Source of the DNA: Ruegeria arenilitoris
GTDB taxonomy: Bacteria > Pseudomonadota > Alphaproteobacteria > Rhodobacterales > Rhodobacteraceae
NCBI RefSeq assembly: GCF_013030985.1
Contig: NZ_WPYP01000014.1
Location: forward strand, 1-64,000
Reading direction: 5' to 3'
Length of the DNA stretch: 64,000 bases
The first letter of the stretch is position 1. Every line of letters starts with the position of its first letter. The translations under genes were made by a program, and so were the position numbers. The notes below the pieces were generated by a model. It saw only the letters and a program-made list of their open reading frames with translations. It made no database searches and had not been told where the DNA came from. Shown here piece after piece: positions 8,584 to 16,695 of this stretch.

Positions 8584-9693
8584 TCAGCCACCAAAAGACG
8601 CAACGGGTGCGCCAAAGAGCGCCTCATCAGGGGTCACGCCCAGACCCGGCCCGGTTGGGCGATCGATATGGCCGCCCACAATCTGTATGCCATTCTCGGC
8701 GTCGTAGTTGCCTTCGATATAGGGCGCGGCCAGCCAGACCCCTTCGCACAGTTCGGGTTTGACGGTTGCGCCGATCTGGGTGCAGGCGGCGGCAATGATG
8801 TCTCCGCCCCAGCTGTCGTCGCAGGTATGCGGCAGGTTGCGGGCCTCGCAAATGTCGCGGAATGTGCGCATATGGGTCAGACCGCCGATGCGTGTGACCT
8901 TCATGCCAAATCCATCCACCAAACCGGTGCCAGCGGCCGAAATGACCGTGTTCAGATCGACGCTGTTTTCATCCATGTAGATGCCGTGGCTGACCTGCGG
9001 GCGGATCTTTTCCAGATCCTGCACGGTGTTGCAGGGCTGTTCCATGATGAAGGGCACATGCGGCAATTCCCGGCTGACGCGCAGGGCGTCGCGGGTTGTC
9101 CAGCCGCGGTTGCCATCCACCGCCAGACGCATACCAGATCCTTTGACGACCTCCCAGACTTTTGAGATCGTCTCGATGTCGATCTCGACCGGGCGACCGC
9201 CAACCTTGACCTGCAGACGCGGATAGCCTTCGTCCAGCTTCTCTTTGGCCAGTCTTGCAATGTCGTCCGGCGCGCCGACGCCGGTGGCGTAGTAGGACGG
9301 CACACGGTCAGTCACCGCGCCCCCCAACAGGTCGGCGACATTGACGCCCAGCGATTTGCCGAAAAGGTCATAGGCAGCGATATCCAGCGCGGCCTTGGCA
9401 TAGTTGTGACCGGTCAGCAGAGTGTCCATCTTGCGGCGCAACGTGCCAGGTGTTGCTTCGGCGCCGATCAGCCCTTCGGCCATCACCTTCAGTGCAGCAC
9501 GCGCGCCGTCCGCATGGGCCTCGGCATAGGTTGGGCCGACCGGGCAGGTCTCGCCCCAGCCGACATGACCCGTGTCCGACACCAGTTTGACGAGAGTGGT
9601 GTCCAGTGCCCAGACAGCGCCGCTGGCCATCGTATAGGGGCCATTCTTGACCGGTAGGTCATGGGAATAGATGTGGACTTCCTTCAGTTTCAT
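8584..9693 (-). CDS. hpbD: 4-hydroxyproline betaine 2-epimerase
   Basis: A 369-residue enolase-superfamily enzyme that closely recalls the characterised Pelagibaca bermudensis HpbD, including HDLPVK.GPYT at the N-terminus, GWGETCPVGPTYA, GHNYAKAA, RLQVKVGGRPVEID and CDDSWGGDIIAAACT. That enzyme epimerises trans-4-hydroxy-L-proline betaine and proline betaine at C2. The start at MKLKEV is chosen by family alignment; an in-frame ATG 12 codons upstream lies almost on the TetR stop. Together with the demethylation genes on the other side it marks this locus as betaine catabolism. Identification is from memory of the family, not a search. Confidence 0.87.
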   Translation of the reverse strand: MKLKEVHIYSHDLPVKNGPYTMASGAVWALDTTLVKLVSDTGHVGWGETCPVGPTYAEAHADGARAALKVMAEGLIGAEATPGTLRRKMDTLLTGHNYAKAALDIAAYDLFGKSLGVNVADLLGGAVTDRVPSYYATGVGAPDDIARLAKEKLDEGYPRLQVKVGGRPVEIDIETISKVWEVVKGSGMRLAVDGNRGWTTRDALRVSRELPHVPFIMEQPCNTVQDLEKIRPQVSHGIYMDENSVDLNTVISAAGTGLVDGFGMKVTRIGGLTHMRTFRDICEARNLPHTCDDSWGGDIIAAACTQIGATVKPELCEGVWLAAPYIEGNYDAENGIQIVGGHIDRPTGPGLGVTPDEALFGAPVASFGG

Positions 9694-9721
9694 GTCAGGG
9701 CTTTCTGTTGGTTTGAAGGGG

Positions 9722-10273
9722 TTATTCAATGCCCGCCGCAGCCAGGATCAGGCCTGCGGTTCGGAGTGTCTGGCGGCTGGCCCGCTCCGGCCCGATCAGG
9801 CGGGCGGCTTCGGTCAGACCTTCGTGCAGAACAAACAACTGGTCGACCAACGTGTCCGCATCACAATCCGGAGAGACATCAAGAAGCCGACGGCGAAACT
9901 GTGCCCGCACTTCGGACTTATGTGCCTCGACCGCTGCAAGTATCGGGGCGCTGTCGGGGTAAGCGGATAAGGCATTGCGAAACAGGCAACCGCTATTCGA
10001 TATCCCGAACAGCCAATCGGACAACCGTTGAAGAACATGGACAACACGCGCTGCGCCGTCCTCGGGGCCTTCGCCGATCCAGTCTGCATAGGCGCGGTCC
10101 CGGTGCTGCAGCGCGCCCACGACCATTGCCTCGCGGCTGGGAAAATACTTGTAGAGGGTTCTCAGCGAAACATCCGCGCCCGCGCGCAGAGCCTCGACGC
10201 CGGGTCCGGCAAAGCCCATTTCCTCGAACTGACCATGCAGACGGGCGGCAATCTGGTTTTTCATGTCGATCAT
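9722..10273 (-). CDS. TetR-family transcriptional regulator of the hpbD operon
   Basis: About 183 residues. The N-terminal TetR helix-turn-helix is read as FAGPGVEALRAGADVSLRTLYKYFPSREAMV, followed by a helical ligand domain. The ATG at MIDMKNQ is preferred over a GTG 13 codons upstream because that extension would include a 20-base palindrome that looks like its operator and has no ribosome site. It is the first gene of the operon with hpbD, the MDR oxidoreductase and the enolase paralogue, consistent with autoregulated local control. The ligand could be a betaine or its product (inference). Confidence 0.85.
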   Translation of the reverse strand: MIDMKNQIAARLHGQFEEMGFAGPGVEALRAGADVSLRTLYKYFPSREAMVVGALQHRDRAYADWIGEGPEDGAARVVHVLQRLSDWLFGISNSGCLFRNALSAYPDSAPILAAVEAHKSEVRAQFRRRLLDVSPDCDADTLVDQLFVLHEGLTEAARLIGPERASRQTLRTAGLILAAAGIE

Positions 10274-10281
10274 AAAAAGGT

Positions 10282-10301
10282 GGTAGAGTGATCGCTCTAC
10301 C
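10282..10301. promoter_or_regulatory. 20-bp palindrome, likely TetR operator
   Basis: GGTAGAGTGATCGCTCTACC is a palindrome with a single mismatched pair. It lies 9 bases upstream of the preferred TetR start. Length and position are typical of TetR autoregulatory operators. Confidence 0.65.
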
Positions 10302-10460
10302 TTGGGCTTCACTAAAACCGACGTGTTTCAAGGCGGCGGCGACACGACGCCGGGCCGGCACTCAAAGTAATCGTTCGGAATCAATTGAGCACTGAAATTC
10401 CACTGTAGTCGCCGAAGGGTGTGTAAAGAATGCTCTAAGCCACGAATAAGGAAAGAAAAT

Positions 10461-11342
10461 TTAGGTGGTTTCCGCCAGCCATTGATACACAAGATTGGCA
10501 CGATCAGATGCAGTGTTGTGGAGCGCGACGTAGAAGTCCAGCGGTGAGGAGATCGCCTGCGGCAGCAGGCTGACCAGCTTCCCGGATGCGACAAGCTCAG
10601 ACGTCAGCCCTTCCCATCCCAGCACGGCTCCCATGTCGTCCTGTGCGGCCTGAAGGGCAATGGTGTAATTGTTGACGCGATGTGCCGAGTTCAAAGGCCC
10701 GTCGTAGCCCAGTTGGTTGGTCCACTCGCGCCAATCCGTCCACCCCGTTCCCGGCGCATCAAGATGAATCAAAGGGATACGCGCCAGGTCCTGGATGCCG
10801 GTAATGCGGTTCTGTTCCAGAAACCGAGGGCTGCCGAGGGCCATGATGCGGTCGCGAAACAGAACACGGTGGTTCGCCTTTTCAAGCGAGGCGTCCCCAT
10901 AGAAAATGCTGAGATCGCATTTCGAAGTGTCGAACCCCAAATCCGTGACCACTTGCGTCACCGATATATGCCCGTAGCTTTTCCAGAATTGCGCCAGTCG
11001 GGGCGTCAGCCAAAGCGAACTGACGGCCGTGCTGGACCGAATTGTCACTCCGGATCTGTCATATTGCGACCGCAGCTGCTGCAAGGCCTCGCTGATACCT
11101 TCGAACCCTCGCTGCAGGGCGACCAGCAGGTAGGCCCCGCTTTCGGTCAGCTCAACCCCGCGATGGTGACGACGAAACAACGAGCAGTTCAGCTCCTGCT
11201 CCAGTGATTTCACCTGGTGGCTGATTGCCGCAGGGGTCACGTTCAGCTCTGCCGCGGCGTTTTTGAAGCTGACATGGCGCGCCGCAGCCTCAAAGCTGAT
11301 CAACGAACCAAACGGGGGAAGTTCATATGGGCCTTTGGGCAA
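10461..11342 (-). CDS. LysR-family regulator (GcvA-like)
   Basis: A 293-residue protein with a winged helix-turn-helix (residues about 10-70, SFEAAARHVSFKNAAAELNV then TPAAISHQVKSLEQELN) and a LysR substrate-binding domain. The RRHHRGVELTESG segment is typical of the GcvA/AmpR-like branch. It is divergent from the demethylase operon beginning at 11623 and is the natural candidate regulator of it. The 148 bases between it and the TetR gene hold nothing I can name. Confidence 0.88.
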   Translation of the reverse strand: MPKGPYELPPFGSLISFEAAARHVSFKNAAAELNVTPAAISHQVKSLEQELNCSLFRRHHRGVELTESGAYLLVALQRGFEGISEALQQLRSQYDRSGVTIRSSTAVSSLWLTPRLAQFWKSYGHISVTQVVTDLGFDTSKCDLSIFYGDASLEKANHRVLFRDRIMALGSPRFLEQNRITGIQDLARIPLIHLDAPGTGWTDWREWTNQLGYDGPLNSAHRVNNYTIALQAAQDDMGAVLGWEGLTSELVASGKLVSLLPQAISSPLDFYVALHNTASDRANLVYQWLAETT

Positions 11343-11402
11343 GGTTCTCTGACCTGTAGTGGCTGATTTCCGGTATTTTATTTATGAACGCGTCATTCTT
11401 GG

Positions 11403-11417
11403 GTTAGCTCAATTAAC
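11403..11417. promoter_or_regulatory. Possible LysR-type half-site palindrome
   Basis: GTTA-GCTCAAT-TAAC contains a T-N11-A element with symmetric arms in the divergent promoter region, about 60 bases from the LysR start. This is the usual form of a LysR box, but the arms are only 4 bases, so support is weak. Confidence 0.35.
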
Positions 11418-11488
11418 TCAAAGTGAATTTTTTTGCAATTGCCTATTGGCCCGCTGACCGCAATGCTAGCCCTCAACATTCGGGGAGG

Positions 11489-11585
11489 TGCCTGTCTCAG
11501 GCAGCAGGGGGGCGTTCATGGTGACGTACTTGCCTGCATTCCCGGACAAACCCGGCTTCAGCGGCTTGCCAGAAGGTCCGGGTTT
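11489..11585 (+). promoter_or_regulatory. Structured 5' leader of the demethylase operon
   Basis: Upstream of the 11623 start lie a hairpin TGCCTG-TCT-CAGGCA (11489-11503) and a second TGCCTG (11531-11536) that could pair instead with the same CAGGCA. A longer hairpin follows: AAACCCGG and CTTC (11548-11559) face GAAG and CCGGGTTT (11572-11585) across a 12-base loop with a 2-base bulge. The mutually exclusive pairing looks like an attenuator or riboswitch-type leader. It matches no class I recognise. Confidence 0.35.
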
Positions 11586-11622
11586 CTGGCCGGTTTTCGG
11601 CGCAAGTTAGGGAGTCGATTGA

Positions 11623-14076
11623 ATGAAGTCGCATGCAAAAGTTGTGGTTGTCGGTGGCGGGTGCGTTGGGGCATCGATCCTTTATGGCCTGACCGAACAT
11701 GGGTGTTCGGACGCGGTCATGCTGGAGCGTACGACGCTGACCTCGGGATCGACCTGGCACGCAGCGGGTTTGCTGGTGACCTTTGTGCGGTCGCACAATG
11801 TCTCGAAGATGACGATGGAAACCATCCGCATCTATTCCGAGGTTGAGGAAAAGATGGGTGCCTCGGTCGGGCTGCGTAAAGTGGGACAGCTGCGTGTCGC
11901 CAATACCGAGAAGCGCTGGGATGAGTTTCAGTCCTACATTTCGATCGCCGAAGCCGCAGGCGTGCCCTGCAAACTGGTAACACCGGAAGAGATCGCCGAG
12001 ATTCATCCGCTGCTGAACCAAAGCCCCGACATTCGCGGTGGCATCCTGCATACCGAAGATGGCTATGTGAACCCTGCCGATATCACCATGGCACTGGCCA
12101 AGCTGGCGCGGGATGCAGGTGCAAAAGTCTATCAGAATACCGAAGCGCAATCTTACGAAAAGCTGGACAATGGCCACTGGAAAGTGACCACCAACCAGGG
12201 CGAGATCACCTGTGAACACCTGATTTTCGCCACCGGCAACTATGCCCGCGAGAACGCGCGCCGGGTGGGGCTGGACTTGCCCTGTATTCCGATCGTTCAC
12301 CAATACTGGACCACCGAAACCGTGCCGCTGCTGAAAGAGCGTCGCGCGCAAGGCCTGTCGGAATTCCCGATCCTGCGCGACGAGGATTACGGTGCCTATC
12401 TGCGCGAGGACGTCGGTGGTATCCAGTTCGGTCCCTATGAGTTCACCAAAGACCTCAAACTGTTTGCCGAAGACCGCGTGCCGCCCGAATTTGGCGCCGA
12501 CCTGCTGCCCGAAGATTTCGACGCGGTGGAAACCCAGTGGGAGCGCGCTATCGAACGCGTCCCGACGCTGGGCGAGGTCGGCATCAAGGCCAACACCCGC
12601 GGCCCGTTCCAGATGACCCCGGATGAACTGCCGCTGGCCGGTCCCGCACCGGGGCATGACAACCTGTGGCTGGCCGAAGGTATGCCGGGCGGCATCCTGT
12701 GGGGCGGCACCGTGGGCCATCGTCTGGCCAAGTGGATCGTCAACGGCGATCCAGGCATGGACATGTCGGAACTCGACCCGCGCCGTTTCTCGGATTACGC
12801 GTCCAAGCGCTGGACGATGGACAAGGTGCGCGAGACCTGGGGCACCCACATGAACGCGCATGTTCCGGGTGAAGACTTCCCCGAGGCGCGCCCGATGAAG
12901 ACCATGGGTTCTTACGATCTGCTGACAGCCCAAGGCGCGGTTTGGACCAGCTTCAATGGCTACGAATTCCCCCGCTGGTTCGCCAAATCGCCGGAAGAGG
13001 CCATTCCCGAGCACAGCTTCCGTCGCACCGATCACATGGAACTGGTGCAGGAAGAGGTGCGCCGCACGCGGGAAGAGGCCGGCTTCATCGAGATGTCGCC
13101 GATGACCAAGTTCACGGTGCGCGGACCGGGCGCCGCCAAATGGCTGGACGGCCTGATGGCGAACAAACTGCCCAAAATCGGCCGTATGACCCTGTCGCTG
13201 ATGCTGAACGACCAGGGTGGCATGGATGCGGAATACACCATCGTTCGGTATGCCGAGGATGACTTCTATCTGATCTCGACCCCGAACTGGCGGGCTTATA
13301 ACTGGGATCAGATACAGCGCTTGCTGCCCAAGGACGGCTCGGTCATCATGGAGGATATCTCGGAGCAGCTGGGCGTGATCGCTCTGGCTGGTCCGAATTC
13401 GCGCGAGATCCTGTCGAAGCTGACGGATAACGATCTGTCGAACGAGGCCTTCCCGTGGCTGTCGGCGCAGATGGGCGAAGTGGGGTATGCCAAGGGTGTG
13501 CACCTGCTGCGTGTGTCCTACACCGGTGAGCTTGGCTGGGAGTTGCACCACCCGGTTGGCTACAACCGTCACATCGTGGATCAATTGCTGAAGGCGGGCG
13601 TGAAGCCGTTCGGGCTTGAGGCGCTTGAATCCATGCGGCTCGAAAAATCCTATCGCGCCATCAATCGCGAAATCTGCAAGGATCTCACCCCGTATGAGGC
13701 CGATCTGGGCCGTTTCGTGGCCATGACCGAAAAAGTCGGCGGGCAGGTCTGCGAACGTGACTTCATCGGCAAGGCGGCGCTTCTGGCTCAGAAAGAGGCG
13801 GGCGGGTATAATATTCTGGTCACGCTGAAACTGCCGTTCTGCGATACCTCGGTAATGTTCGACGAGGGCGTGTACGCCGACGGCAAACTGATCGGTCGCG
13901 TCACCTCCGGCGGGTTCTCGTACTACTGCAACCACGACATTGCGATGGCACTGGTACCGCAAGACATGGCCGCACCGGGCACCAAGATGCAGGTGCAGGT
14001 GCACAATGAAATGCGCGATGCCGAGGTGATCGACACCTGCGCCGTTGACCCAACCAGCGCCCGCGCGCGCGCCTGA
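11623..14076 (+). CDS. FAD-dependent N-demethylase with GcvT domain (dimethylglycine dehydrogenase-like)
   Basis: An 817-residue two-part enzyme. The N-terminal FAD oxidoreductase (about 1-370) has VVVVGGGCVGASI and the GSTWHAAG segment whose His46 corresponds to the covalent-FAD histidine of dimethylglycine/sarcosine dehydrogenases. A connecting domain (about 370-430) and the GcvT folate-binding domains (about 440-810) follow. Such enzymes oxidise an N-methyl group and hand the formaldehyde unit to tetrahydrofolate. Beside hpbD and mttB the substrate could be N-methylproline, N-methyl-hydroxyproline or dimethylglycine. It has a GGGAG ribosome site and is the first gene of the rightward operon. 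Confidence 0.88.
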   Translation: MKSHAKVVVVGGGCVGASILYGLTEHGCSDAVMLERTTLTSGSTWHAAGLLVTFVRSHNVSKMTMETIRIYSEVEEKMGASVGLRKVGQLRVANTEKRWDEFQSYISIAEAAGVPCKLVTPEEIAEIHPLLNQSPDIRGGILHTEDGYVNPADITMALAKLARDAGAKVYQNTEAQSYEKLDNGHWKVTTNQGEITCEHLIFATGNYARENARRVGLDLPCIPIVHQYWTTETVPLLKERRAQGLSEFPILRDEDYGAYLREDVGGIQFGPYEFTKDLKLFAEDRVPPEFGADLLPEDFDAVETQWERAIERVPTLGEVGIKANTRGPFQMTPDELPLAGPAPGHDNLWLAEGMPGGILWGGTVGHRLAKWIVNGDPGMDMSELDPRRFSDYASKRWTMDKVRETWGTHMNAHVPGEDFPEARPMKTMGSYDLLTAQGAVWTSFNGYEFPRWFAKSPEEAIPEHSFRRTDHMELVQEEVRRTREEAGFIEMSPMTKFTVRGPGAAKWLDGLMANKLPKIGRMTLSLMLNDQGGMDAEYTIVRYAEDDFYLISTPNWRAYNWDQIQRLLPKDGSVIMEDISEQLGVIALAGPNSREILSKLTDNDLSNEAFPWLSAQMGEVGYAKGVHLLRVSYTGELGWELHHPVGYNRHIVDQLLKAGVKPFGLEALESMRLEKSYRAINREICKDLTPYEADLGRFVAMTEKVGGQVCERDFIGKAALLAQKEAGGYNILVTLKLPFCDTSVMFDEGVYADGKLIGRVTSGGFSYYCNHDIAMALVPQDMAAPGTKMQVQVHNEMRDAEVIDTCAVDPTSARARA

Positions 14077-14091
14077 TCCGGAGGAGGTGCA

Positions 14092-15612
14092 ATGACACAA
14101 GCAAGAGCACGTTCTGGCCGAGGCGGTCGTGCAGCGCGGGTGCAGGCCCGCACCAATCCGCCGCCGGTTTACCTGCCGACGCTGAACCGCAAAGTCGGGC
14201 CGATTGATCTGCTTGGCCCCGAAGGGGTCGAGAAGATCCACAACGCGGCCATGACGATCCTTGAGACCACCGGTATCGAATTCCGTGACCCGGTGGCCCT
14301 GGCCGACTGGAAGAAATACGGCGCCGATGTGCAGGGAGAGCGAGTCCGTATTGGTCGGGACATGCTGATGGACCTGATCTCGGCGGTTCCGTCGGAATGG
14401 GGTTATGCGGCACGCAATCCGGACCGTTCGTTGCGGGTTGGCAACCGGAACTCGGTGTTCGCCAACGCCTATGGCGCCCCGTTTGTCTATGGTCTTGATG
14501 GTGTGCGCCGCCCGTCGATGCTGGAAGATGCGCACAACTTCTTCAAGCTCAGCCAGATGAGCCAGTCGATGATGGTTCCGGGCGTCCTGCCGGTCGAACC
14601 GCAAGACGTGCCCGTGCCGCAGCGCCATCTTGAGCTTGTCCATGCGGCGCTGACGCTGACGGACAAGCCGATCAAAGGGTCGGTGCTGTCGGAACAGGCC
14701 GCACGCGACTCGGTTGAGATGACGCGCATCGTGTTTGGCGAAGAATTCGTGGACAACAACGTGGTGATGGCCGCGCTGCTGAACTGCAACACGCCGCTGG
14801 TGTGGGACGAAACCATGCTGGAAAGCCTGCGGGTTTACGCCAGTGCCAACCAGCCCTGCCTGCTGTCACCCTTTGTTCTGGCGGGGGCGTCAACGCCCGC
14901 CAGCCCGCAGGGCGGTGTGGCGCTGCTGATCGCGGAATCGCTGGCGGGTATGGCTTATAGCCAGATCATCCGGCGTGGCGCGCCGATGGTTCTGGGCGTG
15001 GCGATCATGGGTGTATCGATGAAGACCGGTGCGCCAATGATGGGCTCGCCCGAGCCGGGCCTGATGAACCTGTTGGTGGGTCAGATGGCGCGCTTCTATG
15101 GCGTGCCATGGCGAACCTGCACGATGTGGACCGGGGCAAAGTCCCCGGACATGCAGGCGGCGTTTGATACGGCCAACACCATGTGGCCGGTGCTGCTGGG
15201 CGGTGCCAACTACATCGTGCATTCGGCAGGTTTTCTGGAAGGCGCGCTTGGGGTCAGCTACGCGAAATGGGTACAGGACACACGGCAGCTTGAGAACTTC
15301 CACCGGTTCTTCAGCGGGCTTGAGGACGAAAACCTGGATGCGATTCTGGATGACATTGCCGAGATCGGTCCCGGTGGCCACTTCCTGGGGACGGACCATA
15401 CCCGGGAAAATCCGCTGCACATGAACCCGCTGCAGAACAATGACAGTTTCGAACAGTGGGAAGCGGAAGGGTCGAAAACCGCCGAAACCGTCGGCAACGA
15501 AGAGGCGCAGCGCATTCTGGACAACTACGTCAAGCCGCCGATGCCGGATGATCAGCGCGGGGCGCTTGACGAATTTGTTGCCAAGAAGAAGCTGGAATAT
15601 CAGAACTCGTAA
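14092..15612 (+). CDS. Trimethylamine methyltransferase family protein (MttB superfamily, no pyrrolysine)
   Basis: A 506-residue MttB-superfamily protein, with NRKVGPIDLLGPEGVEKIHNAAM at the N-terminus broken here into the family's opening helix and then a barrel. It is read without an internal amber codon, so it belongs to the non-pyrrolysine branch whose characterised members demethylate quaternary amines such as glycine betaine or proline betaine. Those members normally pass the methyl to a corrinoid protein; no corrinoid protein gene is in this window. It follows the FAD-GcvT enzyme by 15 bases with a GGAGGAGG ribosome site, so the two are co-translated. Substrate is not known. Confidence 0.85.
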   Translation: MTQARARSGRGGRAARVQARTNPPPVYLPTLNRKVGPIDLLGPEGVEKIHNAAMTILETTGIEFRDPVALADWKKYGADVQGERVRIGRDMLMDLISAVPSEWGYAARNPDRSLRVGNRNSVFANAYGAPFVYGLDGVRRPSMLEDAHNFFKLSQMSQSMMVPGVLPVEPQDVPVPQRHLELVHAALTLTDKPIKGSVLSEQAARDSVEMTRIVFGEEFVDNNVVMAALLNCNTPLVWDETMLESLRVYASANQPCLLSPFVLAGASTPASPQGGVALLIAESLAGMAYSQIIRRGAPMVLGVAIMGVSMKTGAPMMGSPEPGLMNLLVGQMARFYGVPWRTCTMWTGAKSPDMQAAFDTANTMWPVLLGGANYIVHSAGFLEGALGVSYAKWVQDTRQLENFHRFFSGLEDENLDAILDDIAEIGPGGHFLGTDHTRENPLHMNPLQNNDSFEQWEAEGSKTAETVGNEEAQRILDNYVKPPMPDDQRGALDEFVAKKKLEYQNS

Positions 15613-15620
15613 CTGAAAAC

Positions 15621-15640
15621 GCGGGCGTGCAAGCGCCCGC
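15621..15640 (+). other. Intercistronic stem-loop
   Basis: GCGGGCG / CGCCCGC, a perfect 7-bp stem with loop TGCAAG between the mttB-like gene and the Ldh-family gene. No T-run follows, so it is more likely an mRNA-stabilising or partial attenuator structure than a full terminator. Confidence 0.5.
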
Positions 15641-15669
15641 CAGCCAGACACAAGGACAGGATGAGGCTT

Positions 15670-16680
15670 ATGACTGACGCCCCGACGAAAACGCTCTCAC
15701 TCGAAGAGGTGAAAGCATTGGCCAAATCTGTCCTTGTGTCCGCAGGCATGGACGAACGCGGAAGTGATATTCTGGCAGATCTGGTTATGCGGTCCGAACG
15801 TGACGATCCGCGCAGCCATGGATTGCGGATGCTGCCGGTCTATGCGCAAAGCTTTGAATCGAAATATGCAAACCCTACGGCCAATCCCACCGTTGAACGC
15901 ATTGCACCGGGCGTTTTGCGCGGTGATGGGGACAATGGCTACTACCAGATCGTCGGGGCGGATGCGCGGGATGAGTTGATTGGGATGGCCCGGGAAAACG
16001 GGATCGCGTCCTTCACCTGCGCCAATTGCCACCATCTGGGCGCGCTGCGGTTCGATACGGAGCCGCTGGCGCAGGCGGGGCTGGTCGCGCTGGGGGTTGT
16101 GAATTCGTTGTCGATGGTCGTGCCCCAAGGGGGCCTACGTCCGGTCTTCGGCACCAATCCGATGTCCTTTGCCTGCCCGCGCCAAGAGGCCGAGCCGGTG
16201 GTCTGGGATCAGGCCTCATCCGTTGCTGCACTGATGGACGTGCGCATGGCCGCCGCCGAAGGGCATGACCTGGCGCGGCCCAGTGGGCTGGATACTTCGG
16301 GTCAGCCGACAACCGATCCGAACGCCATTCTGGAAACCCGCAGCCTGCTGCCCTTTGGCGAACACAAAGGTGCGGCCATTGCCTTCCTGATCGAGGTGCT
16401 GGGTGCGGCGCTGGCCGGAGGCACCTTGTCGGTCGACAATAAGGAGCGCGAGTCCTTTGGCGCCCTCAACATCAAAGGTGGTGCAACCCTGATCGCGATT
16501 GACCCAAGCCGGTTCGGCAATCCCGCGTTCAACGACTACGTTACTCGTATCTGTGCCGAGATCGAGGGCAACGGAACCGCGCGCGTGCCCGGTGACGGGC
16601 GGCTGAAAAACCGTGCGGCGACCGAAGCGAACGGAGTTTCGGTCGCGCCGGACCTGATGGCACAGTTGCAGGCGTTGTAG
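15670..16680 (+). CDS. Ldh-family NAD(P)H oxidoreductase, likely cyclic-imine reductase
   Basis: A 336-residue protein of the malate/L-lactate dehydrogenase (YlbC/YjmC) family, which includes delta1-pyrroline-2-carboxylate / piperideine-2-carboxylate reductases. Visible marks are RSERDDPRSHGLRMLP near residue 45 and the later LLPFGEHKGAAIAFLIEVL segment. Next to a D-amino-acid dehydrogenase, reduction of pyrroline-2-carboxylate to L-proline is the natural proposal (inference). The second ATG (MTDAP) is chosen because the first directly abuts the Shine-Dalgarno sequence. Confidence 0.82.
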   Translation: MTDAPTKTLSLEEVKALAKSVLVSAGMDERGSDILADLVMRSERDDPRSHGLRMLPVYAQSFESKYANPTANPTVERIAPGVLRGDGDNGYYQIVGADARDELIGMARENGIASFTCANCHHLGALRFDTEPLAQAGLVALGVVNSLSMVVPQGGLRPVFGTNPMSFACPRQEAEPVVWDQASSVAALMDVRMAAAEGHDLARPSGLDTSGQPTTDPNAILETRSLLPFGEHKGAAIAFLIEVLGAALAGGTLSVDNKERESFGALNIKGGATLIAIDPSRFGNPAFNDYVTRICAEIEGNGTARVPGDGRLKNRAATEANGVSVAPDLMAQLQAL

Positions 16681-16695
16681 GAAAGGTCGCAAGAC

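Noticed and set aside
11497..14643. A very long open frame (over 1000 codons) on the minus strand
   Set aside because: It is antisense to the FAD-GcvT and mttB-like genes, which have complete family motifs and ribosome sites; long antisense frames are expected in GC-rich DNA.
14092..15612. Pyrrolysine-type MttB
   Set aside because: The frame is full-length without an internal amber codon, and no pyl genes are present; it belongs to the non-pyrrolysine branch.
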